NCBI RefSeq assembly: GCF_007830265.1
Contig: NZ_VLKE01000001.1
Span: 4,960,001-5,024,000 of the forward strand
Source of the DNA: Micromonospora olivasterospora
GTDB lineage: Bacteria; Actinomycetota; Actinomycetes; Mycobacteriales; Micromonosporaceae
Direction: 5' to 3'
Length of the DNA stretch: 64,000 bases
This document shows positions 8,469 through 16,612 of this stretch, in pieces (the first letter of the stretch is position 1; each line of letters opens with the position of its first letter). The notes under the pieces were generated by a model. The model worked only from the letters and a program-made list of their open reading frames with translations, searched no databases and was not told the origin of the DNA. The translations under genes were made by a program, and so were the position numbers.

Positions 8469-10763
8469 ATGGGTGTGTCGCAACGGTTGAAGAGCAGGTT
8501 CCGGCGGTTCCTCCAGCGGCCCGGCACCACGGTCGACCTGGCCCCGCTGGAGAAGCTGCTGCCGGCCATCGAGGCGCGCGAGGAGGAGCTGTCGGCGCTG
8601 ACCGACGCCGAGCTCACCGAGGCCGCCGGCGCAGCCTCGGGATACGAGGAGATCTGCGCCCTCGGCCGGGAGGCCGCCCGTCGCGGGCTGGACCAGCGGC
8701 CGTACGACGTGCAGCTGCTCGGCGCCATGTCCCTGCTGTCGGGCAAGGTCGCCGAGATGGCCACCGGTGAGGGCAAGACCCTGACCGCCACGATCGCCGC
8801 GTACGGGCACGTCCGGCTGGGCAACGGGCCGGTGCACGTGCTCACCGTCAACGACTACCTGGCCCGCCGGGACGCCCAGTGGATGGAGCCGATCTACACC
8901 CTGCTGGGGCTGACCGTCGGCTGGGTCAACGAGGCGTCCACGCCGCAGGAGCGGCGCGAGGCGTACGCCTGCGACGTCACCTACGTCTCCGTCAGCGAGG
9001 CCGGCTTCGACTACCTGCGCGACCAGCTCGTCACCGACCTCGCCGACCGGGTCCAGCCAAAGCTGAAGACCGCGATCGTCGACGAGGCCGACTCGATCCT
9101 CATCGACGAGGCCCGGGTGCCGATGGTGCTCGCGGGCGCGATCTCCGACGAGCAGGACCCGGTGCACGCCGCCGCCGCGCTGGTCCGCGGCCTGCGCAAG
9201 GGCAAGCACTACACGGTGGCCGAGGACGGCCGCAGCGTCGCGTTCACCTCCGCCGGCCTGGCTGCCGTCGAGGCCAAGCTCGGCGGCATCGACCTGTACG
9301 ACGAGGAGCACGTCGGGCAGCTCTCCGCGGTCAACGTGGCGCTGCACGCGCACGCCCTGCTGCACCGCGACGTCGACTACATCGTCCGCGACGACAGCGT
9401 GGAGCTGATCGACGAGATGCGCGGCCGGGTGGCCCAGCGCCGCCGCTGGCCCGACGGCCTCCAGGCGGCCGTCGAGGCCAAGGAGGGGCTGGACGCCACC
9501 GCCGAGGGCGAGGTGCTCGGCACCATCGCCGTGCAGGCGTACATCGCCCTGTACCCGACGGTCTGCGGCATGACCGCGACCGCCGTGCTGGTCGGCGACC
9601 AGCTGCGCGAGTTCTTCGGCCTCGAGGTCGCGGTGATCCCGCCGAACACCCCCTGCGTCCGGGAGGACGAGCCGGACCGGATCTACGCCACCCGCGCCGA
9701 GAAGGACGAGGCGCTGGTCGACGAGATCCGGCGCTGCCACTCCGCGGGCCGCCCCGTGCTGGTCGGCACCCTCGACGTCAAGGAGTCCGAGCAGCTCGCC
9801 ACCGGCCTGAACGCCGCCGGGGTGCCCTGCGTGGTGCTCAACGCCAAGAACGACGACGAGGAGGCGGCGATCATCGCCGAGGCCGGCAAGTTCGGCGCGG
9901 TGACCGTCTCCACCCAGATGGCCGGCCGGGGCGTCGACATCCGGCTCGGCGGCAGCGACCAGACCGACCGGGACCGGGTCGCCGAACTGGGCGGCCTGTA
10001 CGTCATCGGCAGCGGCCGGCACGACAGCCGCCGCGTCGACGACCAGCTGCGCGGCCGGGCCGGGCGGCAGGGCGACCCGGGCGGCTCGGTGTTCTTCGTC
10101 AGCCTGGAGGACGACCTGGTGGTCCGGCACGCCGGCGACGCCGTCCCCGCGTCGCCGCGGATGAACGCCGACGGCCTGGTCACGGACCCGCAGGTGGACT
10201 ACGCGGTGGAGCACGCCCAGCGGGTCGCCGAGGGCGTCAACCACGAGATCCACCGCAACACCTGGCGCTACAGCGTGGTGATCGAGCAGCAGCGCAAGGC
10301 GCTCGCCGAGCGGCGGGAGCGGCTGCTGACCAGCGACGTCGCCGCGATCATGCTGTTGGAGCGGGTGCCGGACAAGGCCGGCGAGATGGACGAGGACCTG
10401 CTCGCGCGGGTCGCCCGGTCGATCGCCCTGTACCACCTCGACCGGCTCTGGGCCGCGCACCTGGCCGAGCTGTCCGAGGTGCGCGAGGGCGTGCACCTGC
10501 GGGCGCTGGGGCGCCTCGACCCGCTCGACGAGTTCCACCGGGCGGCCGTGCCGGCGTTCAACGCGCTGGTCCCCGAGATCGAGACGCGCACCATCGACAC
10601 GTTCACGGAGACCGAATTCGACGAGGACTGGGAGCCGGACGCCTCGAAGCTGGTGCGGCCCAGCGCCACCTGGACGTACCTGGTGCACGACAACCCGTTC
10701 GGCTCCGAGCTGGACCGCCTGATCGCCTCGGTCGGCCGCCGGCTCAGCTCCGCCTCGCGCTGA
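8469..10763 (+). CDS. secA2: Accessory Sec translocase ATPase SecA2 (actinobacterial type)
   Basis: This 764-residue SecA homologue drives ATP-dependent export of a subset of proteins through SecYEG. Walker A is ATGEGKT (98-104), the DEAD-type Walker B appears as VDEADSILIDEAR, and the second helicase half contains DQLRGRAGRQGDPGGS, the SecA motif VI. The C-terminal metal-binding tail of SecA1 is missing and the protein is shorter than housekeeping SecA (about 900 residues or more), as is usual for actinobacterial SecA2. A TACCGT box ends eight bases before ATG 8469 and no ribosome-binding site is visible, so the mRNA is probably leaderless. A strong hairpin follows the stop. Confidence 0.9.
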   Translation: MGVSQRLKSRFRRFLQRPGTTVDLAPLEKLLPAIEAREEELSALTDAELTEAAGAASGYEEICALGREAARRGLDQRPYDVQLLGAMSLLSGKVAEMATGEGKTLTATIAAYGHVRLGNGPVHVLTVNDYLARRDAQWMEPIYTLLGLTVGWVNEASTPQERREAYACDVTYVSVSEAGFDYLRDQLVTDLADRVQPKLKTAIVDEADSILIDEARVPMVLAGAISDEQDPVHAAAALVRGLRKGKHYTVAEDGRSVAFTSAGLAAVEAKLGGIDLYDEEHVGQLSAVNVALHAHALLHRDVDYIVRDDSVELIDEMRGRVAQRRRWPDGLQAAVEAKEGLDATAEGEVLGTIAVQAYIALYPTVCGMTATAVLVGDQLREFFGLEVAVIPPNTPCVREDEPDRIYATRAEKDEALVDEIRRCHSAGRPVLVGTLDVKESEQLATGLNAAGVPCVVLNAKNDDEEAAIIAEAGKFGAVTVSTQMAGRGVDIRLGGSDQTDRDRVAELGGLYVIGSGRHDSRRVDDQLRGRAGRQGDPGGSVFFVSLEDDLVVRHAGDAVPASPRMNADGLVTDPQVDYAVEHAQRVAEGVNHEIHRNTWRYSVVIEQQRKALAERRERLLTSDVAAIMLLERVPDKAGEMDEDLLARVARSIALYHLDRLWAAHLAELSEVREGVHLRALGRLDPLDEFHRAAVPAFNALVPEIETRTIDTFTETEFDEDWEPDASKLVRPSATWTYLVHDNPFGSELDRLIASVGRRLSSASR

Positions 10764-10765
10764 CC

Positions 10766-10803
10766 GCGGGCGCCGGCCGCGACATGCCGCGGCCGGCGCC
10801 CGC
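10766..10803 (+). terminator. Strong GC hairpin after secA2
   Basis: A perfect 16-bp stem (10766-10781 with 10788-10803) closes on a six-base loop, three bases after the secA2 stop codon. There is no clean T-run, as is common in high-GC actinobacteria. Confidence 0.75.
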
Positions 10804-10854
10804 GCGACCCGCCCTTTCTGGCCGCTGACCAGGAACGCCAGGCTGTTTTCGGTC

Positions 10855-10880
10855 GTTTCGACCCTTGTTGGCCGGGGTAG
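10855..10880 (+). promoter_or_regulatory. SigB/SigF-type promoter for the GAF-ANTAR gene
   Basis: GTTT (10855-10858), a 16-base spacer and GGGTAG (10875-10880) lie 36 bases before the short leader frame at 10916 and 104 bases before the preferred GAF-ANTAR start. Confidence 0.7.
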
Positions 10881-10915
10881 TAGGCCGGGGCCGATGAACC
10901 GGGAGAGAACTGACG

Positions 10916-10987
10916 ATGAGACACCCGAAGGCCGGCGCGTCGCCGTGCGCGCCGGCCTCTGCGACGGCGGGGGCAGTGGCCCGGTGA
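10916..10987 (+). CDS. Possible 23-residue leader peptide coupled to the GAF-ANTAR gene
   Basis: An ATG with a good GGGAGAG site eight bases upstream opens a 23-codon frame (starting MRHPKAGASPCAPAS). Its TGA overlaps a GTG in GTGA form, and that GTG begins the GAF-ANTAR frame. This would make the regulator depend on translation of the leader. The alternative is that the GAF-ANTAR protein starts at ATG 10894 and this frame is a chance shadow. The peptide has no recognisable motif. Confidence 0.4.
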   Translation: MRHPKAGASPCAPASATAGAVAR

Positions 10988-11724
10988 ACCTGGAGACGCA
11001 GGCGCCCGGCACCGGGACCCTGAGTGTGCTGGAGACCGCGGCGCTGCTGCGGGAGCTGACCGCCGGCCTGATCGCCGTGACCGATTTCGACGAGGCGCTG
11101 GTCCACCTGGTGCGGATCGCCCGGGAGGCCGTGGCCGGCGTCGCGTGGTGCGGCTTCACCGCCCTGCGGGCCGGGGAACCGGCCGGGGCGGCCGCGTCCG
11201 ACCCCGCCCTCGCGGGCCTGGACGACCTGAGCCACGGTCCCGACTCGCCGGCGATGAGCGCGATCCACCGCCGGGAGATGGTTCTCTCGGAGGACCTGCG
11301 GCGGGAGGAGCGCTGGCCGGCCTGGACGGCCCGGGCCCGCGAGCTGGGGGTGCGGGGGGTGATCTCCGCGCCGGTGGACGTCGACGAGCAGGTCATCGGG
11401 GCGATCAACCTGTACGCCTCGGCGGCCGAGCCGTTGACCACCCGGCACCAGCTCACCGCGATGCTGCTCGCCGAGCACGCCGGGCTGCTGCTCGCCGCCG
11501 TGCGGGGACGGGAGCGGCAGGCGGCCCGGGCCGACGAGCTGGACGCGGCGCTGCTCGGCGAGGGGGTGGTGGGTCAGGCCATCGGCGTGATCATGACCCA
11601 GCGCGGCTGCCCGGCGCCCGAGGCGCTGCAGGTGCTGCGCAGCGCCGCCGCGTCGCTGGACATCCCGCTGCGCGAGGTGGCCGAGCGGCTGGTCGTGACC
11701 GTGTCCCGTCCCCGGGACAGCTGA
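10984..11724 (+). CDS. GAF and ANTAR domain RNA-binding antiterminator
   Basis: The product senses a signal through an N-terminal GAF domain (about residues 20-165 from GTG 10984) and acts through a C-terminal ANTAR domain (about 185-240: VGQAIGVIMTQRGCPAPEAL, then LREVAERLV). ANTAR proteins bind paired RNA hairpins to prevent termination. I prefer the start GTG 10984 (246 residues) because of the GTGA overlap with the leader; ATG 10894 would add 30 low-complexity residues. A SigB-type promoter lies upstream, so it is probably a stress-induced regulator. The RNA targets are not visible here. Confidence 0.85.
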   Translation: MNLETQAPGTGTLSVLETAALLRELTAGLIAVTDFDEALVHLVRIAREAVAGVAWCGFTALRAGEPAGAAASDPALAGLDDLSHGPDSPAMSAIHRREMVLSEDLRREERWPAWTARARELGVRGVISAPVDVDEQVIGAINLYASAAEPLTTRHQLTAMLLAEHAGLLLAAVRGRERQAARADELDAALLGEGVVGQAIGVIMTQRGCPAPEALQVLRSAAASLDIPLREVAERLVVTVSRPRDS

Positions 11725-11776
11725 TCCCTGCGCGACGGGCGGTGTCCGATGTCCGTCGCCTCCCGTTCGGCCCGTC

Positions 11777-11802
11777 GTTTCCCATCCGGTACCCGCGGGT
11801 AG
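11777..11802 (+). promoter_or_regulatory. SigB/SigF-type promoter for the DUF2231 gene
   Basis: GTTT (11777-11780), a 16-base spacer and GGGTAG (11797-11802) lie 40 bases upstream of the DUF2231 start codon. Confidence 0.72.
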
Positions 11803-11842
11803 CACCCTGGACTGGGAAGCTGACGCGAGCAGGGGAGGCGCC

Positions 11843-12328
11843 ATGGAGAGCCGGCTGCGGGTGCAGGGGCAACCGATCCAACCGATGCTGGTGACGTTCC
11901 CGTACGGGCTCTTCGTCTGCGCCACGATCTTCGACCTGGCCGACGTCGTCGGCGGGCCGGCCTTCCTCGGCGAGGTCGGCTACTGGACGTGCGTCGCCGC
12001 CCTGGTGGCGGCGGGGCTGTCCACGGTGGCCGGCATGGTCGACCTGTGGGACGCCACGGGCGGCCGGACGCGGCGCACGAAGATCACGTTCAACCTGGTC
12101 AACGCCGCGATGGCCGGGCTGTTCCTGCTGACCTGCCTGGGCCGGGCACAGTCGCCGCAGCGCGGCGCGTCCGGCATCGTGCTCGCGATCGAGCTGGTCG
12201 CCCTCGGCGTCGGCGGGGTCGGCGTGTGGCTGGGCTCCCGGCTGTTGCGCCAGTTCGAGGCGGGTCGCGCCGACGCGAGCAGCATCGGGGCGCTGGCCGA
12301 CGTCGCCGGCTCCACCCGGGCGGGTTGA
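11843..12328 (+). CDS. DUF2231 domain integral membrane protein
   Basis: The 161-residue product has four hydrophobic segments, at about 15-37, 47-66, 88-104 and 112-132, and the DUF2231 hallmark of an early Pro-His/Pro-rich turn (QPIQPMLVTFPYGLF). The function is unknown; relatives often sit beside haem or stress genes. The start ATG 11843 follows GGGGAGG. The gene has its own SigB-type promoter. Its stop codon lies inside the first bases of a dispersed two-palindrome repeat. Confidence 0.83.
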   Translation: MESRLRVQGQPIQPMLVTFPYGLFVCATIFDLADVVGGPAFLGEVGYWTCVAALVAAGLSTVAGMVDLWDATGGRTRRTKITFNLVNAAMAGLFLLTCLGRAQSPQRGASGIVLAIELVALGVGGVGVWLGSRLLRQFEAGRADASSIGALADVAGSTRAG

Positions 12329-12394
12329 TCCACACCCGTGTCGCCGACATGGGGGTGTCCGAGCCGGGCGGATGCCGCCATGTCGGCGACATGG
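12325..12394. repeat. Dispersed two-palindrome repeat element, copy A
   Basis: TTGATCCACACC is followed by CGTGTCGCCGACATG (12337-12351), a 26-base spacer reading GGGTGTCCGAGCC and GGATGCCG, then the near-perfect palindrome CCATGTCGGCGACATGG (12378-12394). Copy B at 48061-48130 has the same parts with the spacer in the opposite orientation. The element replaces the 5' end of a methyltransferase gene. Confidence 0.85.
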
Positions 12395-12933
12395 CGCACG
12401 CCACCGAGGCGTGGCCGCCCAACGTCGAGGTGGCCCGGCGGACGCTGCGCCCGCTGGGCGCGACCGTGCTGTGGGTCGCCGAGAACGCGGCCCTGCCGCT
12501 GCGGGACGCCTCGCTCGACCTCGTCGTCAGCCGCCATCCCGTGCACACCCCGTGGGACGAGATCGCCCGGGTGCTGCGGCCGGGCGGCACGTACCTGTCC
12601 CAGCAGATCCGCGGCGGCACCGTACGGGAGCTGAGCGAGGCCCTGCTCGGCCCCCTGCCGCCGCCCACCCGGCAACTGCCCGAGCAGGCCGCGGCCGCCG
12701 CGCGGGCGGCCGGCCTGACGGTGGTCGACCTGCGCGAGGCCACGCTGCGCACCGTCTTCCACGACATCGCCGCGGTGGTCTACTTCCTCCGCAAGGTGGT
12801 GTGGACCGTCCCCGGTTTCACCGTCGAGCGGTACCGCCCACAGCTCGCCCGCCTGCACGCCCGGATGGTCGCCGAGGGCCCGTTCGTCGCCCACGCCCGG
12901 CGGTTTTTGATCGAGGCGGTCAAGCCGGCCTGA
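12391..12933 (+). pseudogene. Class I SAM-dependent methyltransferase, N-terminus lost
   Basis: The frame after the repeat encodes the later part of a small methyltransferase: TEAWPPNVEVARRTLRPLGA, LPLRDASLDLVVSRHPVHTP (motif IV region) and EIARVLRPGGTYLSQQIRGG (motif V region). The glycine-rich SAM-binding motif I (usually E/DxGxGxG) that should precede it is missing; its place is taken by the palindromic repeat. The only convenient start codon, ATG 12391, is supplied by the repeat itself and has no ribosome-binding site. I infer a dead gene truncated by or at the repeat, although a 180-residue product could still be made. Confidence 0.7.
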
Positions 12934-12953
12934 GGCGGGCCGCGCCGGGCAGG

Positions 12954-13904
12954 TCAGCCGTGCGCGTCGGCGTGGTGCTCGGCCAGCACGTCCGCGCCGA
13001 AGTCGCTGGCCGGCCGGCGCAGCACGGTGTGCGCGTGGTTGCCGTCGTCGGTGGTGTTGTCGTACTCGATCAGCAGGTCGTCGCCCTGCACCCGGTAGTA
13101 GTGGCGCTGGCCCGGCCGGGTCGGGCCAGCCCAGGCGAAGTGCAGCGGCCCGCCGGCGACCCGGCGGGCCTCGCGCGCGGCCAGCTCCGGCGGGAGCCGG
13201 TCGAGGTAGAGCGCGACGAGCTGGTCCAGCAGCGCCCGGCCGGTGGGGCCGAGGCGGTCGCCCGGCACCCCGAGCGGCGCGATCGGCCCGGGCACCCGGG
13301 CCCGGGTGGCGCTGACGATGTCCCCCGGTGCCTCGTCCGCGACGATCGCGGCAGCGCGGCCGGCCTGCCCCATCGCGTCCAGCAGCGCCCGGGCCAGGTC
13401 CTCCTCGGGGCCGAGCGGTCGGGACACCGGATGGCCGGCGTGCCGCACGGTGGCCGGGTTGGCGCCGAGGAAGATCGGCGCGGGGGAGACCTGGTCGTCG
13501 ACGACGGTCATGCTCACCGACAGGTGGTGGCCCTCGAACCGCCAGGCCCACCGGTCGTCGCGGCCCGGGTCGCCGAAGACGGCCACCCAGTAGTCGCCGC
13601 TGTGCCGGCCCCGGTGCCAGCCCTCGGCCCGGTCCAGCACCTCCTCCAGCGCGACGACCGCCATGGCCTGGGCGTACGCCGCCGGGCTGAGCGCCGTGGC
13701 CAGCAGCCGGTGCGCGGCCTTGCGGCCGGCCCGGTCCAGGTCGGCCAGGCAGGCGCCGGGTCGGGGGCGCGGCCGGTACTCCAGCCACCGCCGGGCCGCG
13801 TCGTCGTCGAACGGGTACGCCGCGCGGGCCCGCGCCGGCTCGTCGAGCGCGCCCAGCAGCGCGGTGGCCGCCGCGCGCATCTGCTCCGGTAGGGGATCCT
13901 CCAC
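12954..13904 (-). CDS. DUF3500 domain protein
   Basis: The 316-residue product matches DUF3500: MRAAATALLGALDEPARARA near the start, WRFEGHHLSVSMTVVDD and APIFLGANPATV in the middle, and HYYRVQGDDLLIEYDNTTDD plus NHAHTVLR near the end. The His and Asp/Glu clusters suggest a metal-dependent catalytic role, but the activity is unknown to me. The start GTG 13904 is chosen because TATACA on the minus strand ends six bases before it, giving a leaderless transcript; no Shine-Dalgarno is seen. Confidence 0.85.
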   Translation of the reverse strand: MEDPLPEQMRAAATALLGALDEPARARAAYPFDDDAARRWLEYRPRPRPGACLADLDRAGRKAAHRLLATALSPAAYAQAMAVVALEEVLDRAEGWHRGRHSGDYWVAVFGDPGRDDRWAWRFEGHHLSVSMTVVDDQVSPAPIFLGANPATVRHAGHPVSRPLGPEEDLARALLDAMGQAGRAAAIVADEAPGDIVSATRARVPGPIAPLGVPGDRLGPTGRALLDQLVALYLDRLPPELAAREARRVAGGPLHFAWAGPTRPGQRHYYRVQGDDLLIEYDNTTDDGNHAHTVLRRPASDFGADVLAEHHADAHG

Positions 13905-13999
13905 CGCCCCTGTATACCGTGGCCCCGCCCCGGACGGGGTCAACCCTCGGCTGGCGGCACCGGCTGGTAGCTTGCCGAGCCGGTGCGCGGGGAGGGGCG

Positions 14000-14377
14000 A
14001 TGGACGACAGCGTGTACGTGGGCAAGGCCGGGCCGGACGGTGCGGCCGAGGGCGGCTGGCTGCTCGGGCACTTCCGGCTGCCCGGCGACCCCCGGCACAG
14101 CACGGACGTCGAGGTGAAGTGGGGCGTGCACCCGCCGGGGGAGGCCCGCTCGCGGTGGGCGACCGGCGAGCGGCGTACGGCGCTGCTGGTGCTGGTCAGC
14201 GGCAGGTTCCGCGTCGAGTTGCCGGACCGCACGGTGGTGCTGTCCGAGCCGGGCGACTACGTGGTGTGGGGCCGGGACGTGGACCACTCCTGGTACGCCG
14301 AGCGCGAGTCCGTGGTGCTGACCGTGCGCTGGCCGTCGGTGCCCGGCTACCGGGTGGCGCCGCCGGTCCGCCGCTGA
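14000..14377 (+). CDS. Cupin-fold small protein
   Basis: The 125-residue product looks like a single cupin barrel: EVKWGVHPPGEAR, LLVLVSGRFRVELPDRTVVL (the GxF strand pair) and GDYVVWGRDVDHSWYAERES (second motif with a histidine). Such proteins act as small-molecule sensors or carriers; the ligand is unknown. The start ATG 14000 follows GGAGGGG. The first cupin motif lacks the usual HxH, so metal binding is uncertain. Confidence 0.7.
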   Translation: MDDSVYVGKAGPDGAAEGGWLLGHFRLPGDPRHSTDVEVKWGVHPPGEARSRWATGERRTALLVLVSGRFRVELPDRTVVLSEPGDYVVWGRDVDHSWYAERESVVLTVRWPSVPGYRVAPPVRR

Positions 14378-14460
14378 GCCGGGCCGGCGCCACGTCCGGT
14401 GCCGCCCCCGGCCGGACCCGACACCCGGGGGAACGGGGCCCGTCCCAGCATCTGGTATTA

Positions 14461-14493
14461 CCTACTAAACCTATAGGCTTTCCCTCCTATAGT
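14461..14493 (+). promoter_or_regulatory. Promoter and repeated CCTATAG operator of the cysteine dioxygenase operon
   Basis: This is a strikingly AT-rich patch. CCTATAGG (14470-14477, self-palindromic) and CCTATAG (14486-14492) lie 16 bases apart, and the second contains a TATAGT -10 box (14488-14493). The expected -35 position reads CTAAAC, far from consensus, which suggests regulator dependence. Because the downstream genes are sulfur-related, a cysteine or sulfur-responsive regulator is a reasonable guess, not a demonstrated fact. Confidence 0.55.
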
Positions 14494-14532
14494 GGTGGTG
14501 CCCGCGCCGCCCGATCCCCGCGAGGTCCGCCG

Positions 14533-14994
14533 ATGCACACCAGCCGCCGCCCCGAGGCCGACCTGCTCGCCGTCGCCGCCCGGTACGCCGCCGACCCCAC
14601 CGGCTGGCCGGTGCCGGTGCGCTTCGACCCCGAGCAGCGGTGGTACGCGCGCCTGGCCACCGGCCCCGACCACGAGGTGTGGGCGCTGAGCTGGCTGCCC
14701 GGCCAGGGCACCGACCTGCACGACCACGGCGGCGCCTCCGGGGCGTTCCTGGTCGTCGCAGGCGTCCTCACCGAGGAGACGGTCGGCGGCGGCCGGCTGC
14801 GCCCGCGCCGGCTCGTCACCGGTGCCGGCCGGCGGTTCGGCCCCGCCCACGTGCACGTGGTGACCAACCGCGACGACCAGCCCGCGGTCAGCGTGCACGT
14901 CTACCGGCCCGCCCTGCGCCGGATGACCCGCTACCAGCTCGAGGACGGGCTGCTGCGGGCCGCCGAGGTGGCCGAGGCCGGCGTCGCCTGGTGA
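14533..14994 (+). CDS. Cysteine dioxygenase family protein
   Basis: The predicted reaction is oxidation of L-cysteine (or a related thiol) to the sulfinic acid with O2 and non-haem iron. The 153-residue cupin shows the iron-binding His pair in DLHDHGGASGAF (H63, H65) and the third ligand in FGPAHVHVV (H106 or H108). It lacks an obvious Cys-Tyr crosslink pair, as in many bacterial homologues; 3-mercaptopropionate dioxygenase activity is an alternative. The start ATG 14533 is about 40 bases after the TATAGT box. A rhodanese gene follows 65 bases downstream, which fits thiol catabolism. Confidence 0.85.
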   Translation: MHTSRRPEADLLAVAARYAADPTGWPVPVRFDPEQRWYARLATGPDHEVWALSWLPGQGTDLHDHGGASGAFLVVAGVLTEETVGGGRLRPRRLVTGAGRRFGPAHVHVVTNRDDQPAVSVHVYRPALRRMTRYQLEDGLLRAAEVAEAGVAW

Positions 14995-15059
14995 CACGAA
15001 GAACCGACCCCGCCCGGGCGGGCACGACCGCCCGGGCGTTCCCGGAAGGACACCGAGAA

Positions 15060-15557
15060 ATGCCGCACCTTTCCGCTCCCACCCAGGCGTGTCCCGCGCC
15101 GGTGCCGCCGCCCGGCTCCCGCGGGATCGACGAGATCCTCGCCGCGGCCCGGTCCCGGCTGCGCCGGCTCGATCCGGAGGAGGCGCACCTGGCGTACCGC
15201 GGCGGCGCGCTGCTGGTCGACATCCGGCCGGCCGCGCAGCGTGCCGCGCACGGCACGGTGCCCGGCGCCCTCGCCGTCGAGCGCAACGTGCTGGAGTGGC
15301 GGTTCGACCCGCGCTGCCCGTCCCGCCTCCCGGAGGCCGTCGACTACGACCTGCGGGTGGTGATCCTCTGCCAGGAGGGCTACACCTCCTCCCTCGCCGC
15401 CGCGGCGCTACAGGACCTCGGGCTGCACCACGCCACCGACGTGGTCGGCGGCTTCGCCGCCTGGCGCATCACCGGCCTGCCCACCCTCGGCCCCACGCCC
15501 CCGCTGCGACCCTCGCCTGTCGCGCCGCCGGTGACCGCCGGCTCGGCGCGCCACTGA
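15060..15557 (+). CDS. Rhodanese-like sulfurtransferase
   Basis: The 165-residue single rhodanese domain carries its sulfur-accepting cysteine in [11 protein letters not shown] (C104), with the structural [15 protein letters not shown] strand and [18 protein letters not shown] near the end. It could move sulfane sulfur released from cysteine or thiosulfate. GGAAGGAC precedes ATG 15060. It lies in tandem with the cysteine dioxygenase-like gene, so I read the pair as one sulfur-handling operon under the CCTATAG element. Confidence 0.85.
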   Translation: MPHLSAPTQACPAPVPPPGSRGIDEILAAARSRLRRLDPEEAHLAYRGGALLVDIRPAAQRAAHGTVPGALAVERNVLEWRFDPRCPSRLPEAVDYDLRVVILCQEGYTSSLAAAALQDLGLHHATDVVGGFAAWRITGLPTLGPTPPLRPSPVAPPVTAGSARH

Positions 15558-15583
15558 CCGCCGCGCCCCGCCAAACGCGGCGG
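15558..15583 (+). terminator. Hairpin after the rhodanese gene
   Basis: CCGCCGCG (15558-15565) pairs with CGCGGCGG (15576-15583) immediately after the stop codon. Confidence 0.45.
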
Positions 15584-15609
15584 GCGGCACCGCCATCCCA
15601 GGAGGCACC

Positions 15610-16302
15610 ATGTCCGTCGTCGCCATCTCTCCCCGTCCCGAGCCGGCAGGCCGGGCCGAGCGTTCCCCGCAGGGCCGCCCCGACCGCGCGCCGGTGTGCC
15701 GCGCCGACCGCGTCCCGCCGCGTCACCCCCGGTCCGCGCCGACGCTGACCGTCACCGTCGAGCTCACGCCCGGCGCTCTGACACCCCGGCTCGCCCGGCT
15801 CGTCGAGCTGCTGCGGGAACTCGCCGAGTCGGGGGAGGGTCGGCTGCTGACCGGCCCGGCGGAACCGCAGAGCCCGGGTGGGTCGTGGCCCGGCCCCGCC
15901 GAGGGGCCGCCGGGCGCGGCGGTAGGGGTGGTCGGGTCGCCCGTCGGGGCGGCTCCGGCAGCGCCCCGGCCCCTCGCCGTCGTCCCGCCGCCGGAGGACC
16001 CGAGCGAGGTACGCATCCTGGCCGCGTCCCGGGTGGTCCGGCAGGGCCGCCGCGTGATCCCGCTGACCCGCATCGAGTTCGACCTGCTGCTCTTCCTGGC
16101 GCAGCACCCCCGGCGGGTGTTCACCCGGGTCCAACTGCTCTCCAACGTGTGGGGCTACGAGCACGCGGTGGCCCGCACCGTGGACGTACACGTGCGCCGG
16201 CTGCGGGCCAAGCTCGACGCCACGCCGGTGGTCACCACCGTGTACGGCATCGGCTACCGGCTCGCCGACGAGGCCCGGATCAGCGTGGACCCGGACCGCT
16301 GA
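15610..16302 (+). CDS. Winged-helix (OmpR/PhoB-type) DNA-binding protein without receiver domain, copy 1
   Basis: The 230-residue protein ends in an OmpR/PhoB effector domain (about 130-225): [51 protein letters not shown] and [11 protein letters not shown]. The N-terminus has no phospho-receiver; instead it has [20 protein letters not shown] and a low-complexity Pro/Gly linker. The start ATG 15610 follows AGGAGG. A paralogue lies 310 bases downstream. DNA target and signal are unknown; the shared N-terminal segment could be a small sensor or dimerisation element. Confidence 0.82.
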   Translation: MSVVAISPRPEPAGRAERSPQGRPDRAPVCRADRVPPRHPRSAPTLTVTVELTPGALTPRLARLVELLRELAESGEGRLLTGPAEPQSPGGSWPGPAEGPPGAAVGVVGSPVGAAPAAPRPLAVVPPPEDPSEVRILAASRVVRQGRRVIPLTRIEFDLLLFLAQHPRRVFTRVQLLSNVWGYEHAVARTVDVHVRRLRAKLDATPVVTTVYGIGYRLADEARISVDPDR

Positions 16303-16320
16303 GCCCGTCCTGCGGCGACC

Positions 16321-16353
16321 GCGCGGCGCACCCCACCCCGGGGTGCGCCGCGC
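16321..16353 (+). terminator. Perfect 14-bp hairpin after regulator copy 1
   Basis: 16321-16334 pairs exactly with 16340-16353 around ACCCC, separating the two regulator genes into different transcripts. The remaining gap to 16612 holds AT-richer patches (for example TGTAATCATCAAAC near 16448), where the promoter of copy 2 probably lies, but I cannot assign boxes. Confidence 0.7.
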
Positions 16354-16612
16354 GCGCGTACCGGGGGCCGCCCGGCGGGCCGGGCCGGACAATGCGCTCC
16401 GCCCGGGTACGTACCCCCCCGTATCCGGCCGGCCCGGCGGCTCTGCTGTAATCATCAAACGTCGTACGCAGAGCGAGCATGCGGCTCCGATGTGTTCGCC
16501 AAGTGTCACGTGCAGGCAACGCTGCCGCCCCTTGACCCTCCTCAGGGCCGCCGGGACGCGTCGACCAGCGGCGTCCCGGGCCGTGGGGGAACCGGACCAA
16601 CCAAGGAGGACC

